Positions 45,107 to 55,257 are shown, counted from the stretch's first letter. The stretch is DNA of 64,000 nucleotides from Shewanella denitrificans OS217 (GCF_000013765.1 NC_007954.1:620001-684000), one strand, 5' to 3'. The notes: generated from the letters alone by a model not told the origin. Program-made: numbers and translations.

Positions 45107-45878
45107 CGAGTTGGTACTCCTGTAAATAGGCATTGAGATGTTGTTGATGGGCACGGCGCATAATGCTGCGATCGTCACCCAGCACAAAATGATGGATGCC
45201 ACGCATACGCCACTGGCTGATATCTGGCAGTTGTCGCGGCAAAGCTATGTAGCCGCAACTTTGACGGGCACAAACGGTTTGCAGATCTTGTAGTGCTGAT
45301 TTGACGTCGGGGTGTTGGGTTTGCCAAGGTAAACCTAAATCTTGAGAAAGATCGGCTGCCCCTTCCAGAATGGCGTCAATACCAGTGACAGCTGTGATAG
45401 CACTGGCATTGGCGAGGCCTTCACGGCTCTCTATCATAGCAATCAATACGATTTTCGTGTTTGCTGCTGTGTTACTCGCTGCCAAATCTTGGCTGGCGTA
45501 ACCGTTAAAGCGGGTGCTGTTGAGGCCTCTTTTACCCAGTGGATAATAATAACTGGCAGCCACCAGAGCTTCTGCTTCTGCTGCCGTTTTAATATTAGCG
45601 GCGATAATGCCTGTGGCACCCGCATCGAGCAGCGGTGCAATCCAATCCCAGCGTGAATTCGGGATGCGCACTAACGCACTGATACCCGAAGCTTTTGCCG
45701 CCAGCAATAGACTGTCCAGTTGCGCTGGATTAAATAGCGTGTGTTCTACGTCGATAATCACATAGTCGTAACCCGCAAGCGCGAGTTGCTCGAATGCAAC
45801 GCAGCTGGCTATTGAGCTAAACACTCCAAAGGTCGGCGATGCACTACTCAAACGTTGTTTTAAGGCTAACGGCGTCAT
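45099..45878 (-). CDS. sbnG: HpcH/HpaI-family citrate synthase, SbnG-like
   Basis: 259 residues, the same length as staphylococcal SbnG. It is a class II aldolase-fold protein with YVIIDVEHTLFNPAQL, ALVRIPN, GATGIIAANIKTAAEAE, KRGLNSTR and MIESREGLANA, where the Glu binds the metal. SbnG condenses oxaloacetate with acetyl-CoA to citrate, giving the siderophore pathway its own citrate under iron limitation. It overlaps the NIS synthetase gene by four bases and the sbnH-like gene by eight. Confidence 0.88.
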   Translation of the reverse strand: MTPLALKQRLSSASPTFGVFSSIASCVAFEQLALAGYDYVIIDVEHTLFNPAQLDSLLLAAKASGISALVRIPNSRWDWIAPLLDAGATGIIAANIKTAAEAEALVAASYYYPLGKRGLNSTRFNGYASQDLAASNTAANTKIVLIAMIESREGLANASAITAVTGIDAILEGAADLSQDLGLPWQTQHPDVKSALQDLQTVCARQSCGYIALPRQLPDISQWRMRGIHHFVLGDDRSIMRRAHQQHLNAYLQEYQLGG

Positions 45879-48800
45879 CTAGTCACCTCGTTTCGGCTAT
45901 TTTTAGTCATGTTGAACGCCATTTGTTGCTGTGCAATGTGCAGCGGATTATCTACCGCCATGACCCGTAGGCGCTGTTCTGGCAAAAAGCGGCGACTGGC
46001 GAGTTGCTCGACCGCAATTTGCGGGGCAAAAAAGTCAAACAAGGCAAAACGCGCCTTAAGCTCAGGGTGTTTAGTCTGATAATGCATGACTCGCTTGGCC
46101 ACTGATTGCCAGAATGCTTCGCCACTTAGGCCAAAGTGTTGCTCAATAAACCAGCCAAGCTCACCCAAATTAACAAAGCACAAGGCATCTTGGGTAAAAT
46201 CACGTAGCTCATCTGCCTCTGTGGTTACTAGAAATGAGTTAGGGTTAACCGCAGCATGTGCCGCTGGGGCATCGGTTAATTGCGGTAAGAGATCGGGATT
46301 GGCTAACCATGCGGGGTTATAGCGTACGCCGTCGTGGAAATCCTTGAGCGCCACTTGAACGGGTAAATCATTTTCCAAAACCAATATCATATTTTGCGCA
46401 TGGGACTCCATGGCGAGACCGTGATGCCAGAGTAAGTGCATAACCGGAATGAAAGCCACGTCGATTAACTGCTGCAACCAGTGGCTTAAACCATGTTTTG
46501 CTATCCAAGGTGCGATCAGCGGTTGGCCATCGTTATCCAATTGCGTCAAGCTAGTGACGGGAACGGCTCGCTGCATAGTGCTGATTTTGCTCTCAATGCT
46601 TTCACGCCAGATACAAGCCAATGCGCCATATTCGGCGGGTAATGCGTTTTGGCCTGCAATGCTTAACCCTGCCACTTCACGTAATAACAAAGGCTTACGC
46701 ACTTGTTGCCATGCAAAATTGTCTGCAACACACAGGCTCAACCAATCACTGATGGCACTGGCATTCGCCACGGTATGGGGGGCTAACACCCGCGAGGTTG
46801 ACGTGTTGGTGATACTCAGGGCGAGTTTCACCGACAAGCTTTGGGGGTGATCGGCATGACTTAAGGTGCGAATAGATTGTTGCGGCAGATAATGTGGGCC
46901 ATTGCATTTCAGCGTATATACGCCAGGCACACGCGCAAAATACAAGGCACCTATGTGCTGCCATTGCCAAGGATGGACCGGTACTAAGTACACAGTGTCG
47001 AGTGATAATCCCTGCGTGGCTAATTCTCTTGATAGCTCCCTTTGCTGCGCTGTTGTAAAACTCTGCAGCAATAAAGTCCCATCTGCATATTCAGCTAAAG
47101 CGTTGAAACGTGCCTGCGATTTACTGACTGCTAGCCATTGTAAGGTAAAGGGGCTGGCGAGTTCAGGACCAAACTGTGCATTGTCTGCCAAGGTGAAGCC
47201 GAGGCGAGACTTAAAGCTTGGGTGATATAAGTGACCATTGTTCACCTTGGCTTCTAGGGTGACATAGGGCAAGTCGCGAAGTAAACCGTGGGCGTCGGCA
47301 GCGAGGACTTGCGCGTGTTTGGCTGTTGTTTGGTACAGTTCATCACTAAAACGCAGCCATGCGTGCTGATCTGTAAGTTGTAACTGCCCCAAATCTTTCA
47401 ATAGCGTTGCTAGGCTAGGTTGTTGGTAATGATGTTCTGCAAGGCGTATTAGGGAGTTGGGGTCAATGCGCAACCGGTTAAAATGGGCGGTATAGTCGGC
47501 CTTAAACTGGTATGCCAGAGTTGGCGTTATTCGGATGTGTGCGATTCCCCCATGCCAATCGAGTGACAATAACTGCTCATAACACAGGGCTTCTAATAGC
47601 TGACTTAGCACTCGACTTTCACTGCGTTGCCATGCACTCGGTGATATATATACGTCATTTAGTAAGGCTAGCGGATTAGGAATATTCACCCAAACAGGCG
47701 CTTCACCGCAGCCCTTTAAGGTACTCAATAAATTCCCTTTTGCAGGCAAGTGCGTTGCTTGCAGTAACTGCTTGCAATAAGGTTGCAACGCCATTGCTAA
47801 GTGTTTATCGCGTAATATCTCGGCACATACTTGCCAAAGCTGAGTTTCGCGAACGGGGAAATGGCGGGCAATCGCACTAAGCACATGGGCAACGTGATTG
47901 ACCAAGACATAGTACTGAAAGCGGAACCAAGCCTGTGACTCGGTGTAACTCGCATGACTGTCCGGTGCTAATGCAAACTCAGCTCGCGGGGCTATGCTGG
48001 CACCTTCCATATCACGCACGACTAAGGTTGTGGGCCAGCCATTGGTAAACAGCATCAGACTGTTCTGTAGATGCGCTTCAAGACTGACCCCACTTTTTGC
48101 AAATAACTGTAATGCTGGCAGTAATGAAGCATAAACATAGGCGCGCCACCAAGAACAGACAAACTCTGCATTGGGTGTTGTGCCATGATCGGCAGCCGCT
48201 TCACAGATAAATTCGGCCAGCGGCAATTGCCCTGTTAGCGGGCACTCCTCCACTAAACTGGCAACCACTCGGGTATGACGAGTTTGCGCTGGCGTTAGAC
48301 CTTGGCGATAAAGTACGGCGAAAGAGGCTTCCAACCCAGTAATCGCCAAACTATGGGCGCCAAGTTCTGGTAGTACAAGTAACCCAGGAATAGCATCACA
48401 TAGCTGGTGTTGGCATAAGTAATCGCTCGCATCCATTGCTCGCGCTAAATGGCTGGGTGGATTGTTGCGAATAAAATTAGTGATCCGTACATCTAGGCTG
48501 AGTTTAATAAACAAACCTAAGTTGGGAGCAAACACGGTACGTACTGACGACGTGGGCCAAACGGTTTCTCCGAGCGGGCCAAGGGATAAGATACTTTCGT
48601 CCCGCAGGTATGGCTGTAATTCTGGTTTATCGAGTAAATAGTTAGCTTGCCAAGGATGGCAAGGCAATAAAGTATAGTGCTGGAAAGCTGAGGCTAATAA
48701 GGCGTTAGCTGCGGTCACTGCGCTACTGTCTTGGGGGATTTCGCTGCCTTGAAGTGGACGCTCAAGCATCAGGGTAGGGGCAACGGCAAAGTAGTGGAGT

Positions 48801-49321
48801 TTAAATGCAGCGCCTAATTCCGGGCTGTAGCGCCGCAGATCCGCATCATTAAAACCTTGCATCGCTTTTGATGTGACATGAAATGGATGCCCCAGTAATA
48901 GGCCTTGCTCAGCGGCAATAAAGTCGCCAGCAATGGTACCCATATGCACCAGTGAACGACGCGCCTCGGTAAAGTAAGTGCTCTGTGCCAAGCTATTACG
49001 AATACTACCCAATAGTTGTTGAGTTGCCGCTGGATGACTAATGGTGGTGAGTGCATCACAGAGCAAGGAGACGAGCTGATCAACATCGGTAATCGAGTTG
49101 ATGCTGGATCCCTGTTGTAGCTGTATTGGATAGTGATAACTGTGATAACCACTACTGGAGAAATGATTAATGCTGAAGCATAACTGCGTTATGCCGTCAG
49201 TCAGGGGAACTCTATAAGCATGATGCTTGTCACCATACTGCGCCAGATCAATTTCTAATTCACGAAAATACGTATTAAGATATTGTTCAGAAAGCTTTTT
49301 CTGTAAACTTGTCCAGATCAT
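45875..49321 (-). CDS. Fused double NIS siderophore synthetase, SbnE-SbnF-like
   Basis: 1148 residues, twice the size of a single IucA/IucC synthetase. The first half (about 1-590) has HPFHVTSKAMQGF, LPCHPWQANYLL and a FhuF-like C-terminal part. The second (about 600-1148) repeats the plan with HPSFKSRLGFTL, VPVHPWQWQHIG and AMESHAQNMILVL. It sits where S. aureus has separate sbnE and sbnF genes. SbnE joins citrate to L-2,3-diaminopropionate and SbnF adds the second diaminopropionate after decarboxylation. Fusion would keep the two steps on one chain. The frame has no stop or slip at the junction, so it is a real fusion. Confidence 0.88.
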   Translation of the reverse strand: MIWTSLQKKLSEQYLNTYFRELEIDLAQYGDKHHAYRVPLTDGITQLCFSINHFSSSGYHSYHYPIQLQQGSSINSITDVDQLVSLLCDALTTISHPAATQQLLGSIRNSLAQSTYFTEARRSLVHMGTIAGDFIAAEQGLLLGHPFHVTSKAMQGFNDADLRRYSPELGAAFKLHYFAVAPTLMLERPLQGSEIPQDSSAVTAANALLASAFQHYTLLPCHPWQANYLLDKPELQPYLRDESILSLGPLGETVWPTSSVRTVFAPNLGLFIKLSLDVRITNFIRNNPPSHLARAMDASDYLCQHQLCDAIPGLLVLPELGAHSLAITGLEASFAVLYRQGLTPAQTRHTRVVASLVEECPLTGQLPLAEFICEAAADHGTTPNAEFVCSWWRAYVYASLLPALQLFAKSGVSLEAHLQNSLMLFTNGWPTTLVVRDMEGASIAPRAEFALAPDSHASYTESQAWFRFQYYVLVNHVAHVLSAIARHFPVRETQLWQVCAEILRDKHLAMALQPYCKQLLQATHLPAKGNLLSTLKGCGEAPVWVNIPNPLALLNDVYISPSAWQRSESRVLSQLLEALCYEQLLSLDWHGGIAHIRITPTLAYQFKADYTAHFNRLRIDPNSLIRLAEHHYQQPSLATLLKDLGQLQLTDQHAWLRFSDELYQTTAKHAQVLAADAHGLLRDLPYVTLEAKVNNGHLYHPSFKSRLGFTLADNAQFGPELASPFTLQWLAVSKSQARFNALAEYADGTLLLQSFTTAQQRELSRELATQGLSLDTVYLVPVHPWQWQHIGALYFARVPGVYTLKCNGPHYLPQQSIRTLSHADHPQSLSVKLALSITNTSTSRVLAPHTVANASAISDWLSLCVADNFAWQQVRKPLLLREVAGLSIAGQNALPAEYGALACIWRESIESKISTMQRAVPVTSLTQLDNDGQPLIAPWIAKHGLSHWLQQLIDVAFIPVMHLLWHHGLAMESHAQNMILVLENDLPVQVALKDFHDGVRYNPAWLANPDLLPQLTDAPAAHAAVNPNSFLVTTEADELRDFTQDALCFVNLGELGWFIEQHFGLSGEAFWQSVAKRVMHYQTKHPELKARFALFDFFAPQIAVEQLASRRFLPEQRLRVMAVDNPLHIAQQQMAFNMTKNSRNEVTR

Positions 49322-50496
49322 ATTGATGTCACTTTAAATGAAGTTGAAGTAAATAGGGTTGGAAGGATCACGAAACAGCTACCAGCAAAAAACCACAACA
49401 CCACAGGCCAAAGCACTGAGTTTGCACCAAACTGGTCATACACTAGCGCGACTGAGAGCGGCCCAAGCAGTTGCCCCACAACTTGGCTACTGCGTGCTAA
49501 ACCTAGCGCCGCACCACGTTGATTAATCGGGCAAATTTTGCTGATCTGTAAAAATAGGGTTTGTGGTAAAGCTGCAAAACAAGCACCTTGGCAAAAACGG
49601 GCTAGCATAAATAGCCATAATTGATTTACCCAAGGTATACACAGGAGTGCTAGGCCACAGCCTGCACTGGCTAACATGAAGTTAAACCTTGGATTGCCAG
49701 ATTGATTACGCTTACCCCAAAAACCGGCAAACAAAAACGTCGCCAACCAAGCTGTGGCGTGAAGTGCACCAATTTGACTGGCAATGTGCTCAGTGCCTGG
49801 CCACTGAGCTTGGTAATACAAGGCAAACGCCACCACCAAGGCAAAAGCGGCCGCCTGCACAGCACAACCTGCCGCAAGCCAACCTACCAAGGGCCAAGAC
49901 CATAAGCGGGCGTTGATCACAGAGGGCTCTGCAGGGGGCTGAGGCTGCACAAGGTCACGGACTATCACAGTGGATATTCCCAGCAAAACCGCACTGCTTA
50001 TCGCGGAAAATAGTAATAAGGCGTGCATGCTGAGACTGTCTAGCGCATAACCACCCACTAATGGTCCAAATAGACAAGCCAGTGCGATGGCACGCTGTTG
50101 TTTAGCCAGTTGCAGCGCTTCGCTCTGATAGCTGGCATGACAGAAGTAGACCGTAAGCACCACAGAAATCCCGGCAAACCCCAGCAATAAACGAGCAACT
50201 AAAAAGCTGATAAGACTGGAAGCCAATGCCATGGCGAACAGCGATATCACAAAGAGGCACTGGGTCAGCATCAGCATGGTTTTTTTCTCGAAGCGGTCAC
50301 AGCCTTTGCCGATCATCGGCGCACTCAAGAGCGCACCGATAGCGGGGGCAGCTATCGCGGCGGCTGACCAAAAGCCTGACAATGGCACATTATTATTTAA
50401 TTGCTGTAAATAAAGTGGCATCACAGGGATCAGCAGCATCAATGCAAAAGTGACGAGAAACTGTATGCAGAGCAAAGTGTAAAATGTGTTACGCAT
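49318..50496 (-). CDS. sbnD: MFS exporter, SbnD-like
   Basis: 392 residues with 12 predicted membrane helices and an MFS-type loop between helices 2 and 3 (IGKGCDRFEKKTMLM). It overlaps the fused synthetase by four bases and the sbnC-like gene by eight. Its place in the operon matches sbnD, the staphyloferrin B exporter. Substrate is inferred from context. Confidence 0.85.
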   Translation of the reverse strand: MRNTFYTLLCIQFLVTFALMLLIPVMPLYLQQLNNNVPLSGFWSAAAIAAPAIGALLSAPMIGKGCDRFEKKTMLMLTQCLFVISLFAMALASSLISFLVARLLLGFAGISVVLTVYFCHASYQSEALQLAKQQRAIALACLFGPLVGGYALDSLSMHALLLFSAISSAVLLGISTVIVRDLVQPQPPAEPSVINARLWSWPLVGWLAAGCAVQAAAFALVVAFALYYQAQWPGTEHIASQIGALHATAWLATFLFAGFWGKRNQSGNPRFNFMLASAGCGLALLCIPWVNQLWLFMLARFCQGACFAALPQTLFLQISKICPINQRGAALGLARSSQVVGQLLGPLSVALVYDQFGANSVLWPVVLWFFAGSCFVILPTLFTSTSFKVTSI

Positions 50497-52183
50497 ACAG
50501 TTCCTTACTGTGCGCTATCAAGGGATTATCGATACGGTAAAGCGCACTTGGCATACCGGTTGCGCTTTCATTGGCATGGAGTAAGGGGGCAATAATGGCT
50601 TTGAATGGCCACTCCTGTGCATGCAATAGGTTGCTTTCTAGTACGGTTCGTTCTTCAGTTGGCAAGGTTTTGGCAACGTTGGCAACGCACTCTCTGAGCT
50701 GCTGCCAGAATTGTGTTTCATGGTATTCACCGATACTTTCCAGTGCTTTGGCGATCGGATAGAGGTTAACTTGCACCCCTAGTGTCGTGAAATAAGCCAG
50801 TAGGGCTGCTAAATCGGGTAGGACTAAGGTGTTGGGTGTGTGCCAGTTTATTTTATAGTCCGGCACCTCCATGCCTTGATGCTGTAACTGTGTGGGGCAA
50901 ATTCTTAAGGTGTCGTGATCGCGTAAAATAAAACGCCAACTGCCACTATCGTCTAGCCAAACCTGTAGATTTTGGCCATGACATTCCGGTAATACACCGT
51001 ACTGCCATAGTGTGAGATGCAGCTGCACAAAACCAGTTAACAGTTGCATCCACAGTGCGGGTAGTGAAAAACCTTGGGCTTTAAGCCATAGCCAGCTCTG
51101 CGGATGATTGAGTGCCGCCATGGTAAAGCGTGGTAATTTGGCCAGCCCTGTGGCGGGGAAACTGCGCATTTGTACCGCAAACTCTCCCTGACAAGCGATC
51201 AGATTGTGCTCGCTCCCTGTGCTCCACCAAGCGCGCTCATCACACAATTGCAGTAAATCAGCCACTACCGCACTTCGTAATACTAGTGCCTGCAGTAGTT
51301 GATATGCGGCATCGCCATTATGTAAGTAACGCGGTGGCATAGTGCGCTTAGCACCTAAGGTGGTTTGACTGGTAGCAAACTTGACGTGTTGCCTGGCCGT
51401 AAACTGAAAGCTTCGCAATGAGCTAGTCGTGCTCTGTACAAGTGTTTGAGTATTAAGACAAACGGCAGCTGGCAGTAAGCTGATGATGGGGCGTTCACTT
51501 TTCAAGGCGGGTAACGCGAGATAAAGAGTCGCATCTTCTGCGAATAAAGCGCGCATTTTCACTGCGATATCATGTTGCTGTTCACGATTCAGTAGTGCCA
51601 TTGCCGGCCCTGTGATTTGCTGGGTAAAAATGTGCTCTTTGGGCAACGCCCACCAATCAATCTCTGTACTGCTTTGGCCAAGCAAGGCCTGCAATGAACC
51701 TTTAGCGTGGGCAAAAGGATGATTTGGGCGATCAATCTGCATCGCCCTATATTCCATTACAGTTTCAAACGTAGTTTCAGACAAGCTTGCTTGCTCAAGC
51801 GAAACCGAACTTAGCGCCGGCAAGTTTGCCAATGCTGTTCGACCTTGCAGTGCTTGGTGCCACAAATTGATGGCTTTCGCCTGAGTGCTTTCGGGCCACC
51901 AATGGGCACTCGTCAACACGTTAAGCATGTCGTACAAGGTCACCCGACTGGCATGCTCGCCGCCTTCCACGATGAGGATGACAGACTCATCCTTAATCAC
52001 CATAGGTAGCAGGCAGGTTGCCCTTGTCGGTTGTCGGACTGATAGCTTTAAAGTGCGCGATGGGTCTAAGGTAATCAACAGTTTTTCACCATCGAGGTGA
52101 CAAAAATGGCGAAAATTGGCGAAATTTTCTAAATACAATGCAGCAATCAACGAATTGAGTTGAGCAGTTTGCCAATGTTGCAT
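50489..52183 (-). CDS. sbnC: NIS siderophore synthetase, SbnC-like
   Basis: 564 residues, close to the 584 of SbnC. It is an IucA/IucC-FhuF family protein with HPFAHAKGSLQALLG, an ATP-binding region, and PECHGQNLQVWLDDSGSWRFILRDHDTLR in the C-terminal domain. SbnC condenses alpha-ketoglutarate with the intermediate in the last step of staphyloferrin B assembly. It follows the sbnB-like gene by 15 bp. Confidence 0.85.
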   Translation of the reverse strand: MQHWQTAQLNSLIAALYLENFANFRHFCHLDGEKLLITLDPSRTLKLSVRQPTRATCLLPMVIKDESVILIVEGGEHASRVTLYDMLNVLTSAHWWPESTQAKAINLWHQALQGRTALANLPALSSVSLEQASLSETTFETVMEYRAMQIDRPNHPFAHAKGSLQALLGQSSTEIDWWALPKEHIFTQQITGPAMALLNREQQHDIAVKMRALFAEDATLYLALPALKSERPIISLLPAAVCLNTQTLVQSTTSSLRSFQFTARQHVKFATSQTTLGAKRTMPPRYLHNGDAAYQLLQALVLRSAVVADLLQLCDERAWWSTGSEHNLIACQGEFAVQMRSFPATGLAKLPRFTMAALNHPQSWLWLKAQGFSLPALWMQLLTGFVQLHLTLWQYGVLPECHGQNLQVWLDDSGSWRFILRDHDTLRICPTQLQHQGMEVPDYKINWHTPNTLVLPDLAALLAYFTTLGVQVNLYPIAKALESIGEYHETQFWQQLRECVANVAKTLPTEERTVLESNLLHAQEWPFKAIIAPLLHANESATGMPSALYRIDNPLIAHSKELYA

Positions 52184-52198
52184 GTCGCGCTCCTTAGG

Positions 52199-53212
52199 TT
52201 AAAACAGTGGTAAGCGAGTACCAATGTCTTTGGCTAGCGCGGCTTGATAGAACCAGCGAGCACAGACAATATCATCAATCGCCATTCCCATAGGGTTCAG
52301 CAGAATGATCTCATCGTCATTATCACGTCCGCCAACTTCACCTGTGAGAATGTCGCCAAGTTCGGCGTGGAGTTGCTCACGGCTAAATAAGCCTTCTTCA
52401 ACCAATTGATTGATGACTTTCTTTTCGCGATTAGATTGGTCCCAATCATCGACAATGACTTTGTCGGCTTTTAAGAACACATCCTTCTCGATATCCATAA
52501 TGGAAATGTTAGAAACGAAACAACCTGGTTGTAGCCAGGAGAACGGGATATATGGTGCATCCGATACCGTGCAGGTGACCAGCACTTCGGCACATTTGAC
52601 CGCGGCTTCAGCACTGGCTTGAATGGTAAAGTGAACATTAGGGAAGCGCGTAGCAAATTGGCTGATCAACATATCAGCGGCGGCTGGGTTGAGATCGTAC
52701 AAGTTCACTATCATTATCTGCGGATATTGTTCTAGCAGCGTTTGCACTTGCATTTGCGCAATGGGGCCGCAGCCGATGATGCTGACTTCTTTAAAGTTTT
52801 CTTTAGCTAAATATTTAGTCGCAATACCCGTGATCGCCGCGGTGCGCATGGCGCTGATTAAACTCGCTTCAAGAATCGCCACTGGGTAGTTAGTTTCAGC
52901 ATCATTTAAGATGATCACTGCACTGGCGCGCGGTAATTGGTGTTTAGTTGGATTATGTTGACGTGAGCCAATCCATTTAATGCCCGCGATGGGATTATCG
53001 CCCCCAAGATAGCAAGGCATGGCAATAATGCGGTCAGCTATGTGTGGCGCATCTGGCCAGCGTAAGTAAGGTTTGAGCGGTTGTACAAATTGTCGCTTCG
53101 CGTGTAAACGCAATCCCTCTTCAATGGCGCTCATAAATGCATGGCTATGATCGCCGCCAAGCAGTCGAATATCGGATTGACTTAGGTAACGCAGTTCAGT
53201 GGTGATGTTCAT
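52199..53212 (-). CDS. sbnB: ACEGA dehydrogenase, SbnB-like (ornithine cyclodeaminase fold)
   Basis: 337 residues, the same size as SbnB. It has the ornithine cyclodeaminase fold with a Rossmann motif IIGCGPIAQMQVQTLL near residue 145, RTAAITGIATKYLA before it, and GDILTGEVGGRDNDDEIILLNPMG-type C-terminal sequence. SbnB uses NAD to split N-(1-amino-1-carboxy-2-ethyl)-glutamate into L-2,3-diaminopropionate and alpha-ketoglutarate, both of which are building blocks of the siderophore. Confidence 0.9.
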   Translation of the reverse strand: MNITTELRYLSQSDIRLLGGDHSHAFMSAIEEGLRLHAKRQFVQPLKPYLRWPDAPHIADRIIAMPCYLGGDNPIAGIKWIGSRQHNPTKHQLPRASAVIILNDAETNYPVAILEASLISAMRTAAITGIATKYLAKENFKEVSIIGCGPIAQMQVQTLLEQYPQIMIVNLYDLNPAAADMLISQFATRFPNVHFTIQASAEAAVKCAEVLVTCTVSDAPYIPFSWLQPGCFVSNISIMDIEKDVFLKADKVIVDDWDQSNREKKVINQLVEEGLFSREQLHAELGDILTGEVGGRDNDDEIILLNPMGMAIDDIVCARWFYQAALAKDIGTRLPLF

Positions 53213-53240
53213 GGTATTTCCTGAATATACAGCTAAAAAA

Positions 53241-54251
53241 TTAGGCAGTTTTTTCGATTAAGAAGGGTGTTTGGGCTCGCAGGCTTTGCTCATGGTTAGC
53301 TTTCACCATGTTGAGCCAATCTTGGTCGTACACTAAGTCGAGGTAGCGATCGCCGCGATCGGCAAATAAGGTCAGTATTGTGCTGTTAGCTGGAATTTGT
53401 GGCAGTAATTTTTCAATGGCGGCGACTGCTGAACCACTCGAACCTCCGGCAAAAATGCTTTCAGTCTTGACTAAGCGGTGGCAAGCCATGGCTGATTCGT
53501 AATCATCTACGTAAATTACGTCATCGACTTCACTGGCATTGAGCAGTTCAGGCACTCGACTAGCACCAATACCGGGTAATTCACGTGGTGCTGAGTGACC
53601 ACCGAAAAGCACTGAACCGACAATATCTACGGCGATAACACGCATTTGTGGATACGCTTCTTTTAAGCGGCGAGAAATGCCCATCAAAGTGCCCGAGGTG
53701 CTGGCACCTATCACCAGATAGTCAATGGGCGCAGCAACTTGCTGTAAGATTTCCTCGGCTTCACCGTAATAGTGGCTGCGCCAGTTGTCTGGATTGGCAT
53801 ATTGATTGATCCAAACGGCATTGGGTGTAGATAGTAGTAGTTGATTAACAGTGTTTATCCGCGTTAACAGATAGCCGTTATTGCAATCTTTTTCAGTGAC
53901 TTGAACTACTTTAGCGCCAAAAATTTCGAGCAATTTTAAATTGGTTGGTGAGATCTTAGGATCCACAACGGCAGTAAAGAGTAAACCTAACTGTAAGCAA
54001 CTCATCGCCAGTGCAATCGCCAGATTACCTGATGAACTCTCGATAATATGGCTGTTGTCGTTGATGGTGCCATTGGCGATCCCTTGCTCCAGCATATAAC
54101 GAGCGGGGCGATCCTTAACACTGCCACCAGGATTGAGCATTTCGAGCTTGGTGAGTACAGTTTGCGGGTAATCAGCAAATAAGCGCTCAAGTCGCACTAT
54201 GGGGGTATTGCCAATGCAGGATAAAATACTGGAATGAATAGTTTCAAACAT
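53241..54251 (-). CDS. sbnA: ACEGA synthase, SbnA-like (cysteine synthase fold)
   Basis: 336 residues, fold-II PLP enzyme. PLP Lys46 lies in LNPGGSVKDRPA, the phosphate loop is ASTSGTLMGISRR, and IESSSGNLAIAL binds the substrate carboxylate. SbnA joins O-phospho-L-serine and L-glutamate. It is the first gene of the operon, with AAGGAAGGG before its ATG and a near-consensus Fur box about 50 bp upstream. Confidence 0.92.
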   Translation of the reverse strand: MFETIHSSILSCIGNTPIVRLERLFADYPQTVLTKLEMLNPGGSVKDRPARYMLEQGIANGTINDNSHIIESSSGNLAIALAMSCLQLGLLFTAVVDPKISPTNLKLLEIFGAKVVQVTEKDCNNGYLLTRINTVNQLLLSTPNAVWINQYANPDNWRSHYYGEAEEILQQVAAPIDYLVIGASTSGTLMGISRRLKEAYPQMRVIAVDIVGSVLFGGHSAPRELPGIGASRVPELLNASEVDDVIYVDDYESAMACHRLVKTESIFAGGSSGSAVAAIEKLLPQIPANSTILTLFADRGDRYLDLVYDQDWLNMVKANHEQSLRAQTPFLIEKTA

Positions 54252-54298
54252 GTTAATTGTCCCTTCCTTGTTGGATTTAGCATAGCCTACAAGGACTG

Positions 54299-54323
54299 GT
54301 AATGATTTTCATTATCATTTACA
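54299..54323 (-). promoter_or_regulatory. Fur box of the siderophore operon
   Basis: AATGATTTTCATTATCATT (54301-54319) matches the Fur consensus at nearly all positions. It lies about 50 bp upstream of the sbnA-like start codon, so iron repression of the operon is expected. Confidence 0.82.
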
Positions 54324-54593
54324 ATGGGTTTACATTGACTTCTTTAATGGAGGTTTAAATTAAAACTTTAAATATAGGCATGGCTATATGCCGGACAAGG
54401 ATACTGAATTAAGTGGCTAGAACTCCTATAGGTCTGAATTTTATGGATTAGCCTTTCTCGGCCCGAGGGTTAAAATAGCTTTTACTCGATATCAATGCCG
54501 ATTTGATTGCGCTGCAGGATAGGCTCTCCCCGCATGGAGCAGCGTTTCCTTTGGCTGCTTATGCGTGAGTAAACACAGAGCGAGCAAGTTAAA

Positions 54594-55133
54594 CTATGTG
54601 TTAACCATATCCAGTAGCTTATTGACTGTGTTGAGGTTTCTGGCAGTGGCAGGGACCTTTAAGCACTTTTCTATATTGGCAGCCAGCTTAGAGCGACCTA
54701 TGCCATCGGGGGCGTGTAAGTATAAGACTCTGCCTTCGATGCGATATTCCTCTGTGCTGGTGGCAAGTTCTTTAAGGCGCGCTTCATCAGGGCTTGGCAA
54801 TTGCTGGCAGAAGTAACAATGCACTGTGTTGCCTGGCTTATCTTGATAAGGATTGTTGGCCGCCGCAGTGCTAAATTCACTCAAACTTAGTTGCATGATA
54901 TCGGGCGTAAAACCAAAGTGTGTGTGAATAAGCTTGGCAATATCCTGTTCAAGTTGAGCGCCATCGGATTCATGGGATGAATGCGGGCTTTGCAGCAAAA
55001 TATTGCCCGTCTGAATGTAAGTCTTTATTTGGCAAAAGCCCGCGTCCAAGAGCACTTGGGTCAGGGCCTTCATGGGCACCAGATTATTGCCGCCGACATT
55101 GATGCCTCTTAGTAAGATGATATAGGTTTGCAT
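54594..55133 (-). CDS. DUF1697 family protein
   Basis: 179 residues matching DUF1697 end to end: YIILLRGINVGGNNLVPMKAL at the start, YIQTGNILLQS, FGFTPDIMQLS, and GIGRSKLAANIEKCL near the end. Function of the family is unknown. It is outside the siderophore operon, separated by the Fur-box promoter region. Confidence 0.9.
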   Translation of the reverse strand: MQTYIILLRGINVGGNNLVPMKALTQVLLDAGFCQIKTYIQTGNILLQSPHSSHESDGAQLEQDIAKLIHTHFGFTPDIMQLSLSEFSTAAANNPYQDKPGNTVHCYFCQQLPSPDEARLKELATSTEEYRIEGRVLYLHAPDGIGRSKLAANIEKCLKVPATARNLNTVNKLLDMVNT

Positions 55134-55257
55134 GGCCTTTATGTTCCTTGGTACTTAATACATTAGGCAATAGACTAGCGCATCTATCGCCTAATGAGTA
55201 TCGGCTAAGGTTAAAAGCTTAGCGCTGATGGAGCAGTTCTGATGCTCATGCTGCGCA

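Noticed and set aside
45107..45202. N-terminal extension of the SbnH-like protein
   Set aside because: It would overlap the sbnG-like gene by 100 bases; the GTG at 45106 matches the expected family start.
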